This document shows positions 15,426 through 24,072 of a stretch of 64,000 bases of DNA, piece by piece (position 1 is the stretch's first letter; every line of letters starts with the position of its first letter). The stretch is from contig NZ_JAUSXV010000001.1 of NCBI RefSeq assembly GCF_030816295.1, positions 1,364,001 through 1,428,000 on the forward strand, read 5' to 3'. A model generated the notes under the pieces. The model was not told the origin of the DNA, ran no database searches, and saw nothing but the letters and a program-made list of their open reading frames with translations. A program made the position numbers and the translations under genes. The DNA is from Microbacterium natoriense. GTDB taxonomy: Bacteria; Actinomycetota; Actinomycetes; Actinomycetales; Microbacteriaceae.

Positions 15426-15628
15426 TCAGGTCGCCGACGGGCTGTCTCGCTCCGATCGCTGATCGAACTCGACCGGATCGAAGCTGTGCTCAAGCGCCCG
15501 CAACGCCGTGCGCCATGCCTCGGCATCGACGGAGAAGTGGTGGGTCTCGCCGTTCTCGATGTGCGTCAGCGTCATCGTCTGAATCAGTCCGCCGACCAGT
15601 TCGGGGAGGAACTGCACGGACGCGTGCT
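15426..15628 (-). pseudogene. C-terminal remnant of a TetR-like regulator
   Basis: About 66 codons read as the tail of a TetR ligand domain: VQFLPELVGGLIQTMTL, then HHFSVDAEAWRTALRALE. No start, HTH or upstream part exists; beyond about 15628 the frame becomes antisense of a DppD tail. This is therefore the broken end of a gene at a deletion junction. The TetR call rests on the general look of the fragment only. Confidence 0.5.
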
Positions 15629-15721
15629 CCCTATACGCGTGCGCTGCTGGACAGCATCCCCCGGCTGGACGGTCCCCGCCCACTCCGGTTGCGCACGACA
15701 TCTGAAGGAGCGCTCTCGTGA
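15629..15721 (+). pseudogene. C-terminal remnant of an oligopeptide ABC transporter ATPase (DppD/OppD-like)
   Basis: Thirty codons, beginning PYTRALLDSIPRLDG, match the conserved end of DppD-type ATPases. The stop overlaps the next gene's start in GTGA, as in intact dppD-dppF operons. Everything upstream (Walker motifs, permeases, binding protein) is missing, so a deletion ending near 15628 removed the rest of the operon. Confidence 0.7.
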
Positions 15722-16478
15722 CCGACGTCCTCACAGTGACTGATCTGGTCGTCGGATACGGCGACCGCGTCGTTCTCGACGGTGTGAGCCTGCGGGTCCC
15801 CCCAGGCGGGAGCGTCGGCCTGGTCGGCGAGTCCGGTTCGGGCAAGTCGACTCTCGCGCGGACCATCCTGGGGCTTCAGACGGCCCGATCCGGGAGCGTC
15901 GAGTAGCGGGAATCGGAGGTGACCCTGACCATCCGGTGCAGATGGTGTTCCAGGATCCGATCTCGTCGTTGAATCCCCACCGTGCGGCGATCGATATCGT
16001 CGCTGAACCGCTGACCATCCGAGGAGTGGGCACGAAGCGGCAGCGCCGGGAACGTGCCCGCGAGCTGCTTCATCGGGTCGGACTGAATCCTGAGCTCTTC
16101 GCCGAGGCCCGCCCCGGCACTCTGTCGGGCGGGCAGGCGCAGCGGGTTGCCATCGCCAGAGCCCTGGTCGCGGAACCGGCTCTGCTGCTCTGCGACGAGC
16201 CGGTGTCATCGCTGGACGTCTCAGTGCAGGCCAGGGTGCTGAATCTGCTCGCCGATCTCCGCGAAGAGGCCGGTCTCAGCCTGCTCTTCATCTCTCACGA
16301 CCTCGCCGTGGTGCGGATGATCGCCGATTCCGTCTCGGTGCTCTGCGAGGGACGGATCGTCGAGAGCGGTGAGACCGAACGGGTCATCGCCGACCCGCAG
16401 CACGAGTACACCCGGCAGCTGCTGGATTCGGCTCCGCGGCTGCCGGGTGCACTCGAATCCGACGTCTCAGCCGTGTGA
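15718..16478 (+). pseudogene. Oligopeptide ABC transporter ATPase (DppF/OppF-like), frameshifted
   Basis: The first 62 codons contain the Walker A motif GESGSGKST and stop at TAG 15904-15906. Homology resumes in another frame with VQMVFQDP (Q-loop), LSGGQAQRVAIARAL (signature) and LLCDEPVSSLD (Walker B), and ends near the conserved YTRQLLDS. Adding a single G after base 15903 gives a continuous reading (VEVAGIGGDPDHPVQMVFQ), so one base was lost, in the cell or in the sequence data. With no permeases or binding protein nearby and only the tail of DppD upstream, it is likely a non-functional leftover. Its 3' end overlaps the convergent M20 gene by 12 bases. Confidence 0.85.
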
Positions 16479-17693
16479 CCGCAGCCGGTCGAAGGCGAGT
16501 GCAGCGAGCGCGGCCGCCTGATCACCCAACACGCCGTCATCGAACTGCACGAAGGGCGAGTGATTGTAGGAGACGGCGTCGGGCGCGAGGTCTGCGGGCG
16601 TCGCAAGGAGTCGGAAGAAACTGCTCGGCACCTCGTTGGAGACGAAGGCGAAGTCCTCCGAGCCCATGACGGCGGTCGCCGCATCGAGCTTTGTGACGCG
16701 GTCTGCGCCGAACATCTCCGAGAGGACGTCGGCGGACTGCGTCGTGAGATGGTCATCGTTGACGAGCGGCGGGCAGCCCTCGGTGATCTCGACGCTCGCT
16801 GTCGCACCGTGGGCCTCCGCGATCGCGGGTACGAGACGCGAGAGCCGCTGCTTCACCCGCTCAAGGGCGGCGGTGCTGAGGTTCCGGAGAGTTCCTTCGG
16901 CGGTCGCCTCGGCAGGGATGACGTTCCGTGCGCTCCCCGCACGGAGCGTGGTCAGCGTGAGGATGATCGGGTCCTGAGCGTCCATCTGACGAGTGACGAG
17001 GCTCTGTGCCGCCAGGATGATCTCGGCGAGGATCGGCACCGGATCGATTGCCTCGAATGGGCGGGATCCATGCCCGCCTTCACCGTGCACCGTGATCGAG
17101 ACAGTGTTCGATCCAGCGGTCGACGCCCCGGGGGCCAGGCCGAAGTGTCCGGACGGTCCTGGAGAGACATGGATGCCGTACGCCGCGACCGGGCGCTCGC
17201 CGGCCGCCTCGAGCAATCCCTCGTCGAGCATCATCTTGGCGCCTTGGAGGACTTCTTCCCCGGGCTGGAACATGAAGATCACGCTGCCCGGCAGCTCGTC
17301 CTGCCGCGCCGAGAGCAGCTTGGCCGCGCCCACCAGACCGGCCATGTGAAGGTCATGTCCGCATGCGTGCATCGCTGCACCTGTCGAGCTGTACGGGAGC
17401 CCGGTCTCCTCGACCAGGGGGAGTCCGTCCATGTCTCCGCGCAGCAGCACGACGGGGCCCGGTTTGCCCCCTCGCAGCACCGCGACGATGGAACTCAGAT
17501 CGCGCCCCAGCGTGATCTCGAGAGGGAGCCCGCTGAGGGCATCGAGGAGCCGCTGCTGGGTGCGCGGAAGGTCGATGCCCGTTTCGGGGTCCTGGTGGAG
17601 AGCTCGCCGCAGCTCGACGAGGTCGGGCAGCAGCGCCTGCGAATCCATGCGCAGATCTTCGAGAAGTGATGCGGCGATCGCGGTTCCGGTCAT
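16467..17693 (-). CDS. M20-family amidohydrolase (aminoacylase/hippurate hydrolase type)
   Basis: This 408-residue metallohydrolase cleaves amide bonds of N-acyl amino acids or related conjugates. Di-metal ligands appear in MHACGHDLHM and FQPGEE, and GSEDFAF near the end holds the last ligand region. The VHGEGGHGSRP block belongs to the dimerisation lid. Its ATG overlaps the stop of the upstream transporter (17690-17693), so the two are translationally coupled: the transporter likely brings in or exports the conjugate and this enzyme cuts it. A second M20 gene (26557) is likewise paired with a transporter of another type. Confidence 0.93.
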   Translation of the reverse strand: MTGTAIAASLLEDLRMDSQALLPDLVELRRALHQDPETGIDLPRTQQRLLDALSGLPLEITLGRDLSSIVAVLRGGKPGPVVLLRGDMDGLPLVEETGLPYSSTGAAMHACGHDLHMAGLVGAAKLLSARQDELPGSVIFMFQPGEEVLQGAKMMLDEGLLEAAGERPVAAYGIHVSPGPSGHFGLAPGASTAGSNTVSITVHGEGGHGSRPFEAIDPVPILAEIILAAQSLVTRQMDAQDPIILTLTTLRAGSARNVIPAEATAEGTLRNLSTAALERVKQRLSRLVPAIAEAHGATASVEITEGCPPLVNDDHLTTQSADVLSEMFGADRVTKLDAATAVMGSEDFAFVSNEVPSSFFRLLATPADLAPDAVSYNHSPFVQFDDGVLGDQAAALAALAFDRLRSHG

Positions 17694-19171
17694 GATGTGT
17701 GTCCTTCATTCAGAGTGATCGAGGTGGGGGCTTGCGGCACGGTTCCGGTCGGGGTCGATCCGAACTCAGGGGAGGTGCTGAGGGAGTACTTCCCGAATGC
17801 CAGAGCGGCGGTCGAGGCGAGGAAGAGCACAGCGCACACGGACCAGATGATCGTGTATCCCGCTTCGGTCCCTTCGTTGCTCGTGAGGGCGATGGAGAGG
17901 ATGATCGCGAACAGGGCGCCTGCGATCGATCCGCCGAGCGTACGTAGAGAGTTGTAGACTCCCGCCGCGATTCCCGTGTCGGTGTCCGGCGCATACTCCG
18001 CGATGAGAGCGGGGAGAGCTCCCATGAGCAGACCCATCCCGAGTCCCGTCGGGATGGCGAAGGCGAACACCGTCCACGGCGCATCGTGGACCATCGCGAA
18101 GAAGATGAACCCCGAGGCGGCGAGGCCTGCTCCGCAGACGAGCGTCGCCTTCATGCTCATGCGGTGGCTCGCGGCTGTGAACGTGATGGCGCCGATCGCC
18201 GTGAGGAGCGTGAAGAACGCGACCGCGAGCGAGACGGTGAGGGTCGGCATGCCCAGACCGTAGCCATCCTTAGAGGGATCTGACGCCGAGAACGTGATGA
18301 ACGGCGTCTGGAATCCGAACATGACGAAGCCGAACATGAATCCGCTCACGTACAGCGGAGCGAGTGACCGGCTTGCGAGCAGGCGAAGGTTCACGGCAGG
18401 GCTTTCGATCCGGCGCTCCCACACGATCCACGGCACGAGCACTGCGGCCGATGCCCCGATCAGCAGCCAGGCCCGGATGTCGGCGAGGCCGCTCTTCGCG
18501 AGGACGTTCATCCCGCTCAACAGCAGGACCATGATCACGGCGAGGCCGGCGAGGCCGAGCCCGTCGATGCGCGTCCGGACGCCGCCTGACGACGCCGGAA
18601 TGCGGAAGAACACCGCATAGCACGCGAGGAGCAGCAGGACGACGGGAACGAACAGGGCCGTGGTGAAGCCGACCAGACTTGTCGCGACGCCTCCGGCGAT
18701 GGTGCCCACGATCGCACCGATGGTGAGTATCGAGACGAGGATGCCGATCGAGCGCCGCGCATCGTCACGGTTCAGGCGGTGATGGATGATGGCGATCTCC
18801 AGCGGCAGCCACACCGCGAGCGGCCCCATCATCACCCTCGAGGCGAGCAGCAGCTCGAAGGTGGGCGCCAGAGCCGACAGCAGCGCACCCGCCGTGACGA
18901 GGACCATGGTGATCCGCAGAATCCGCCGGTGACCGAACATGTCGCCGAACTTGGCCAGCAACGGCACGGAGATCGCGGCGGAGAGTCCCTGGATCGTCTG
19001 GAACCACGTGATGTCCGCGTCGCTCACGCCGTGATGCGTTGCGAAGAGCTTCTGCAACGGATCGTAGAACCCCTGGAGGAATCCGCTGACGAACTCGACG
19101 AAGACGAGGAAGCCGATGATTCCGAGGAGAGACGGCGCTCGGCGGGTGGGAGGAGGAACCGCACGTTGCAT
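17690..19171 (-). CDS. MFS transporter, DHA2-like (about 14 helices)
   Basis: This 493-residue multi-helix protein has the MFS loop motif GDMFGHRR between helices 2 and 3 and the long helix count of the DHA2 drug/H+ antiporter branch. Inner-membrane location is clear from the regular hydrophobic segments. It is translationally coupled to the M20 amidohydrolase, and a TetR regulator is divergent upstream. Family members mostly export drugs, but the pairing suggests transport of an amidohydrolase substrate or product. Confidence 0.9.
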   Translation of the reverse strand: MQRAVPPPTRRAPSLLGIIGFLVFVEFVSGFLQGFYDPLQKLFATHHGVSDADITWFQTIQGLSAAISVPLLAKFGDMFGHRRILRITMVLVTAGALLSALAPTFELLLASRVMMGPLAVWLPLEIAIIHHRLNRDDARRSIGILVSILTIGAIVGTIAGGVATSLVGFTTALFVPVVLLLLACYAVFFRIPASSGGVRTRIDGLGLAGLAVIMVLLLSGMNVLAKSGLADIRAWLLIGASAAVLVPWIVWERRIESPAVNLRLLASRSLAPLYVSGFMFGFVMFGFQTPFITFSASDPSKDGYGLGMPTLTVSLAVAFFTLLTAIGAITFTAASHRMSMKATLVCGAGLAASGFIFFAMVHDAPWTVFAFAIPTGLGMGLLMGALPALIAEYAPDTDTGIAAGVYNSLRTLGGSIAGALFAIILSIALTSNEGTEAGYTIIWSVCAVLFLASTAALAFGKYSLSTSPEFGSTPTGTVPQAPTSITLNEGHTS

Positions 19172-19257
19172 TGTGATCCTGTCGTCGTCTGCCGGGGGAT
19201 GGGGATGCTCCGGCAGCAGTGGTGTGAACTTGTCGGAATACTAGGCTCAGAATTCAT

Positions 19258-19279
19258 CGAAACGCAACGATCCGTTTCG
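19258..19279. promoter_or_regulatory. Palindromic TetR operator candidate
   Basis: CGAAACG (19258-19264) and CGTTTCG (19273-19279) form an inverted repeat with an 8-base spacer in the region between the MFS and TetR genes. It is placed to block both promoters. Confidence 0.6.
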
Positions 19280-19315
19280 GATTGTTGCCGAACCGTATTG
19301 TGATTCCATGGAGAC

Positions 19316-19915
19316 ATGACGAGCGATAGTGCCGAGATGCAGGCCGGGCGCACTCGTGACCCGGACCTCACGGCGAGAATCCTGGACGAGACTGCGCGGC
19401 AACTGGGCGAACGCGGCTATTCCGCACTCAGAATCGAGCACATCGCCTCCGCCATCGGCAGCGGGAAGACAGCGATCTACCGCCGGTGGCCAGGTAAGCC
19501 CGAACTCGTCGCGGCTCTGCTTGCGAGCCGCCAACAGACCGGGTCGGTTCCTGACACGGGTTCCGTCGTCGATGATCTCGTCGAGCACGCCTGGCAGAAT
19601 GTGCAGAACCAGACGTTCTCCGGGACCGACGCCGAAACGTCTCGAATCCGGTCGGCGATGGTGCAGCCGGAGGTGTACGAGCTCTACTCGACCGACTTCC
19701 TCGACAAACGCCGACGCATCGGCATCGAGATCCTCGAGAAAGGCGTGCGACGCTCCGAGCTTCCGGAGGACACGGACATGCAGCTCGTCTTGCAACTGCT
19801 GGCAGGGCTCGTGCTCTACCGCACGACCCTCGGCCAGGAGGCGACCACGAGGGACCAGCTGCAGAGAGTGGTCGCAGCGCTCGTCGAAAGCCCTCCGCGT
19901 CGAGCTGCGGGGTGA
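19316..19915 (+). CDS. TetR-family transcriptional regulator
   Basis: This 199-residue regulator has an N-terminal HTH (IEHIASAIGSGKTAIYRRWPGK, in parts IASAIGSGKTAIYRRW) at about residues 40-60, where the YRRWPGK ending is typical of the AcrR/TetR group. A helical ligand domain follows. It is divergent from the MFS-M20 operon with a palindrome between them, and is its probable repressor. ATG 19316 follows a GGAGAC ribosome site. Confidence 0.93.
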   Translation: MTSDSAEMQAGRTRDPDLTARILDETARQLGERGYSALRIEHIASAIGSGKTAIYRRWPGKPELVAALLASRQQTGSVPDTGSVVDDLVEHAWQNVQNQTFSGTDAETSRIRSAMVQPEVYELYSTDFLDKRRRIGIEILEKGVRRSELPEDTDMQLVLQLLAGLVLYRTTLGQEATTRDQLQRVVAALVESPPRRAAG

Positions 19916-19943
19916 CCTAGGCACCGGCGTAGATTCTGCGGGC

Positions 19944-20981
19944 TTACTGGCACGTCTCCGCAGAGGTGACGCCGTGGATCGAGGCCCACTGCGTCTGCAG
20001 TTCGTCGCCGAATTGGGACGCGGGGCCGGAGAGCGGTGGTTCGCATCCCGAGGTGCTGAACCTTCCGAGCACCTGTCCGGGCCGAGCGGTGATGGTGACG
20101 GCGTAGACGTCTCCGCCAGGCTCAGCGGTCTCGAGCACAGTGCGGATCGCTGCCCACCCGGGGGCGTCGGCGAGAGCCAGATCCGAGGGGAGCGCGGGTG
20201 CGACCGCAGTCGGTATCCTCAGCCAGAGCCTCGGCGGCCCGCCCGCGAACACGTCGATCCTGAATTCGAGCTCGTGATCAGGGTCGTTCTCAGTGAAACC
20301 GAGGTAGGCAGGGTCGAAGCCGCGGAGTATCGCGCCCAGCGACGGGGGAACGGGCGACTCGATGGTGGATTCCGACCCGATTGCGAGGGTGAGGAGGTCG
20401 GTCCGCGTCTGCATCGAGAACTCATCGAGGAGTGCCGCATGCTCTGCGGGGGAGAGTCCCTCTTCGGCCACTCGGATGGTGCGGCCGTCGCCGACAGAGG
20501 CCGAGATCGGCATCCCCTGCCCTGCACGACTCAGCCACTCCTGGACGAACGCGACTCCGGTGGGCGAAGAACCAGGTGCAACAGAGAACGAGACATCCGT
20601 GACGGTGGCGAGGGTGACGTGCAACGACGTCGCACGGGAGCCACTGACCCCGTACTCGTCGAAACCCCCGTCCTTCGACGACAGCCAGGTTGTGATGACC
20701 CGGTGAGCCTGCTCGGCCGTCACCTCGCGCTCCAGTTCGACGTTCGTCTCCCGCGAGATGCCGGCGTCGAATCCGCCGTCGTCGACGCCGCAGTCTGCCG
20801 AAGCGACGCCGGAAAGCGGTTCGAGGATCTCGCAGGTCGCGTCTGCCGCCCGCTCCGCCTCAGCGACGTCCAACGGAGAAGAGCACGCCCCGAGTGAGAG
20901 CGGCAGCGAGAGAACGGCCAGAACCGCGAGCGCGCGGCTCTGGCGTCGATGAGCAGCGCGCACGATTCGTCGAGTCCTCAT
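19944..20981 (-). CDS. Secreted lipoprotein of unknown function
   Basis: This 345-residue protein has a basic N-terminus (RRIVRAAHRR), a hydrophobic stretch and the lipobox LGAC, giving Cys33 as the lipidated residue. The mature part is acidic with several cysteines and no domain I recognise. Its ATG overlaps the stop of the TPR gene upstream (20978-20981), so both proteins are made together. A membrane-anchored partner of the TPR protein is a reasonable guess, no more. Confidence 0.75.
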   Translation of the reverse strand: MRTRRIVRAAHRRQSRALAVLAVLSLPLSLGACSSPLDVAEAERAADATCEILEPLSGVASADCGVDDGGFDAGISRETNVELEREVTAEQAHRVITTWLSSKDGGFDEYGVSGSRATSLHVTLATVTDVSFSVAPGSSPTGVAFVQEWLSRAGQGMPISASVGDGRTIRVAEEGLSPAEHAALLDEFSMQTRTDLLTLAIGSESTIESPVPPSLGAILRGFDPAYLGFTENDPDHELEFRIDVFAGGPPRLWLRIPTAVAPALPSDLALADAPGWAAIRTVLETAEPGGDVYAVTITARPGQVLGRFSTSGCEPPLSGPASQFGDELQTQWASIHGVTSAETCQ

Positions 20982-23608
20982 CGTGATCTCCCCCGCTTCG
21001 CGCTCTTCTCACGTCGGGTGAGATCCCGACTCTCTGCCGGACTCAACGCCAACTGGGGCGTCGCACGAATCCACTCGTACGTGGCGGCTGCAGATGAATG
21101 TTCGCCGAGCGCGGAGAAGGCAGCGGCGAGCTCGAAGGCCGAATCCTTCACACGGGCGAGGAGCTCCGGCTCCAAGGCTCCCGCCGCGAGGTCGAGCACC
21201 CGGCGATGAGCCGCGGCCGCCTCCGCGGGGCGTCCGAGGCTCGTGAACAGCACAGCCTGGTTGCGAAGGGCCTTCGCGATACGCAGGCGTCCCGTCGGGG
21301 TGTCGACCGACTCGTTGTGGACGACGACCACATGATCGTAGGCGGCGATGGCCGCGTGGCTGTCACCGAGGTCGTCGATCGCCACGGCACGGTTGTATGC
21401 CGCCTGCTGCCGGGCGACCCGCACGTCGTGGTCGTGAGAACCAGATCCCAGGGCATCGAGAGCCTCGTATGCGGCGATGGCGCCTCCTGGGCTTCCCAGA
21501 CGGGTGAGCGCGACACCGAGACGGAAGTACGCACGCGCCTGCACCCGTTCGGCCCGCGTGTCTGCCCCGGGATGCAGCACGGTCGCCTGACCGGACAGAT
21601 CTGCGACCTGCTCCCAACGGCCGGCGTCCTGGGCGTGCCCCGCCCAGGCGTCGAGCGCGGCGAGCCGCAACATCGCCAGGTCCACGTCGTCCGACTGCGC
21701 CGTCGCGTCGATGATCGACGCCCAGTGCGTCTCGGCCTCAGCCAACTGTCCTTTTCCCGCAAGGTCGTCTGCCGCGTAGAGGCGATTGTGCAGCGACCGG
21801 TACAGTGCGCTGCCTGGACTGCCTGTGGTCGTCGTGGTCGTCAGGATGCGGGTGTTCTCCCGCGCCAGCCGCACTGTGTCGGCGATGTCATCGTCATCGA
21901 TCGCTCCGAAGCGCTCATCGATCTCACGGAAGAGGAGGATCGCATCCTCCGTCCTCCCGGCCTCGTGCGTGGCGATCGCGTCGCTGAGCCGCCTCGAGGC
22001 ATCGAGCCGGCGGATCGCCGGGTCAGGGTCCTCCCCGAACCACGTGGCGAACTCCTCTCTCAACTGCCGGGCGTCGGCCGCCTCGAAGCGACCGGATCGC
22101 CATGCAGACCAGAGTCCGTTGGCCGCCCACAGACGTACTCGGCCGTCTGGGTCGTTGCCGAACTCCTGCAGACCAGCCCTGATCGCGTCTCGTCCCTTCT
22201 GGATCTGGCCTGCCTCCAGACGAAGCCTCGCAGTCCAATAGGTCGCCTGCGCGCGCTCCTCCCTGGCCTCGTCGAAGCCCGAAGCTCGAACTCTCTCCGA
22301 CAGCGCAGTCAGCGTGGACAGCGCCTCCTCCCGCCGTCCGAGATCGGACAGGCGCAAGGCCCGTTCCAAGAGCAGCGCAGCCATCGACGACACGGTGTCG
22401 CGACGACCCCACAAGGCGCCGAATCGCTCTTCTGTCTCCACCGAGAAGCGCACCGCCTCGTTGGGGTCGCGCCGGGGTGACTCAGGCGCTCGCGACTGCG
22501 GATCGTCCGGGTGCCCTAGGACCGCGGAAATCCGCGCGGCGACGGCGAAACGTGAGATCTCACTGCGTGGGTCGAGATCCTGCCGATACAGCGAGTCAGC
22601 GTACGTGAGCACGGCGAGCATCTTTGCTGACATCTGCGGCGCACTGCCTGCAGCGTGCAGCAGATCCGACAATACGGTCAGCCGCGCGAGCGGATCCCGT
22701 GCCGTGGAGTACGCGTCAAGGAGCCGTCTCCATTCCTCCACCTCGGCGTCGACGCGCTGGGTATCATCGAGCCGCGCGAGAATCCCCTCAAGATGCCGAA
22801 CAGCCAAGCGGACGCGCCACGCGTCATGATCAGCGGCATCAGGGGCGGTCACCATCGAACGAGCGCGGGCCAGCGAATCTGAGGGATCCAGACGCTCCGC
22901 GAGATCAAGATCCACCAGCAGCAGGGACGCGGCCAGCCCCAGGCCCGCCGCTCCACGAACGTGGTCGACGTCGTGCAGCACCCTCAGCAGGATCCCGCGG
23001 ACGCCGTCGCTGTCGAGGCCATTCTCCACACGGAGTCGTGACGACCTCACCAAGGCGTCAAGACGGATAGCGCGGAGCCTGTCATCGCTCTCTCCATTGA
23101 GACGCAGCGCCAGGGACTCCAGCGCGACCGCGATGGACGCCTCGTCCTGACTCAACCAACGCCGAATCATCTGCGCAGTCAGAGCAGCCTCCGCCGCAGC
23201 TCTGCGGACTCCGGCCTGCGGTGCATCGCGCAACCGTTCGTCGAAAGCTGTCGCGCGCTGCAGGATCTCGACGTGAAGAACCGGGTCAAGGTCCTCGACG
23301 TCATGAATGAACTCGATCCGCTCAAGTTCGGCAAAGGCGCGCGCCTCTGCGGAGCCCTCATCCTCGAAACCCCGTGTCAGAGCAGACATCCGCTCGAGAT
23401 GCTCGTCGACGACCGCCGACGGCTCCACGCCGACGTCGAGGCTCACCAGAATTCGGGTCGCCTCTGCGATCATCCGCGCTTCCTCCGCATTGTGCGCAGG
23501 GACGGCCTGAGAAAACCACGTAGCAAGCGCGAAGCGTGCAGCCCCCTGCTCGCCTTCCTCGACAAGACCTCGTGCTCGGAGAAGCAGCTCACCAATCGAC
23601 GTGCCCAT
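20978..23608 (-). CDS. Large TPR-repeat protein (876 aa)
   Basis: The protein is almost all helix, rich in Ala, Leu, Arg and Glu. TPR-like units are most evident in the last third (AYFRLGVALTRLGSPGGAIAAYEAL, in parts FRLGVALTRLG and AIAAYEAL, then YNRAVAIDDLGDSHAAIAAYD and NQAVLFTSLGRPAEAAAAH). No enzymatic domain, membrane segment or signal peptide is visible, so it is probably a cytoplasmic scaffold. ATG 23608 follows a strong GGGGGA ribosome site; the open frame further upstream is not supported. It is coupled by ATGA to the lipoprotein gene. Confidence 0.8.
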   Translation of the reverse strand: MGTSIGELLLRARGLVEEGEQGAARFALATWFSQAVPAHNAEEARMIAEATRILVSLDVGVEPSAVVDEHLERMSALTRGFEDEGSAEARAFAELERIEFIHDVEDLDPVLHVEILQRATAFDERLRDAPQAGVRRAAAEAALTAQMIRRWLSQDEASIAVALESLALRLNGESDDRLRAIRLDALVRSSRLRVENGLDSDGVRGILLRVLHDVDHVRGAAGLGLAASLLLVDLDLAERLDPSDSLARARSMVTAPDAADHDAWRVRLAVRHLEGILARLDDTQRVDAEVEEWRRLLDAYSTARDPLARLTVLSDLLHAAGSAPQMSAKMLAVLTYADSLYRQDLDPRSEISRFAVAARISAVLGHPDDPQSRAPESPRRDPNEAVRFSVETEERFGALWGRRDTVSSMAALLLERALRLSDLGRREEALSTLTALSERVRASGFDEAREERAQATYWTARLRLEAGQIQKGRDAIRAGLQEFGNDPDGRVRLWAANGLWSAWRSGRFEAADARQLREEFATWFGEDPDPAIRRLDASRRLSDAIATHEAGRTEDAILLFREIDERFGAIDDDDIADTVRLARENTRILTTTTTTGSPGSALYRSLHNRLYAADDLAGKGQLAEAETHWASIIDATAQSDDVDLAMLRLAALDAWAGHAQDAGRWEQVADLSGQATVLHPGADTRAERVQARAYFRLGVALTRLGSPGGAIAAYEALDALGSGSHDHDVRVARQQAAYNRAVAIDDLGDSHAAIAAYDHVVVVHNESVDTPTGRLRIAKALRNQAVLFTSLGRPAEAAAAHRRVLDLAAGALEPELLARVKDSAFELAAAFSALGEHSSAAATYEWIRATPQLALSPAESRDLTRREKSAKRGRSR

Positions 23609-23811
23609 GTTCCCCCTGCCGTGCGCCTTCCCGATCACGCAACCACGGTCATGAAGACCAGCCATGATCGAATTCAAAGTACTAGACGTCAAAGGCCGAC
23701 GATGCTGTCGAAGCCGCGAAGAACCGTGGAGCGTCGACGAGTCAGCGCGCCACCACGGCATCGATCCGGATGCGGCGACCTGGGAGCAGTCGTCCTCGGC
23801 ACCGGCGGACG

Positions 23812-24006
23812 TCACCGGCTGATGACCTTGGGTGCGGCGACTGCCTTCACACCGGCGACGCGGAACTCCTGTCCATAGCCCGAGGCCTTGGTTCCTCCGA
23901 ACGGAACCTGAGGGTTGAGAGCGCCGTGCTGGTTGATCCGCACCGTTCCGGCGTCGAGAGGGTGGGCCACTGCGAGGGCCGCCTCGCCTGACGAAACGAC
24001 AGCGGC
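23812..24006 (-). pseudogene. C-terminal remnant of an aldehyde dehydrogenase
   Basis: Reading down from about 24006, the frame gives SSGEAALAVAHPLDAGTV, then RINQHGALNPQVPFGGTKASGYG and a regular end at TCA 23812 (stop), quoted here only in short parts. These are the conserved last 60 or so residues of NAD-dependent aldehyde dehydrogenases (PFGGxKxSGYG). The catalytic Cys and Glu regions are absent, and upstream the frame has no start or homology. The remaining 23609-23811 holds nothing recognisable. This is the scar of a deleted gene. Confidence 0.75.
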
Positions 24007-24072
24007 CCGAGTGCGCCCGATGGCAACGAATGTTCTCCGAGCATCGCGTGCGCTGCACGACTGTCCGCGTTC

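Noticed and set aside
15515..15628. Plus-strand frame running into the DppD tail
   Set aside because: Upstream of 15629 it is antisense to the TetR remnant and shows no ATPase motif, so only 15629-15721 is taken as DppD.
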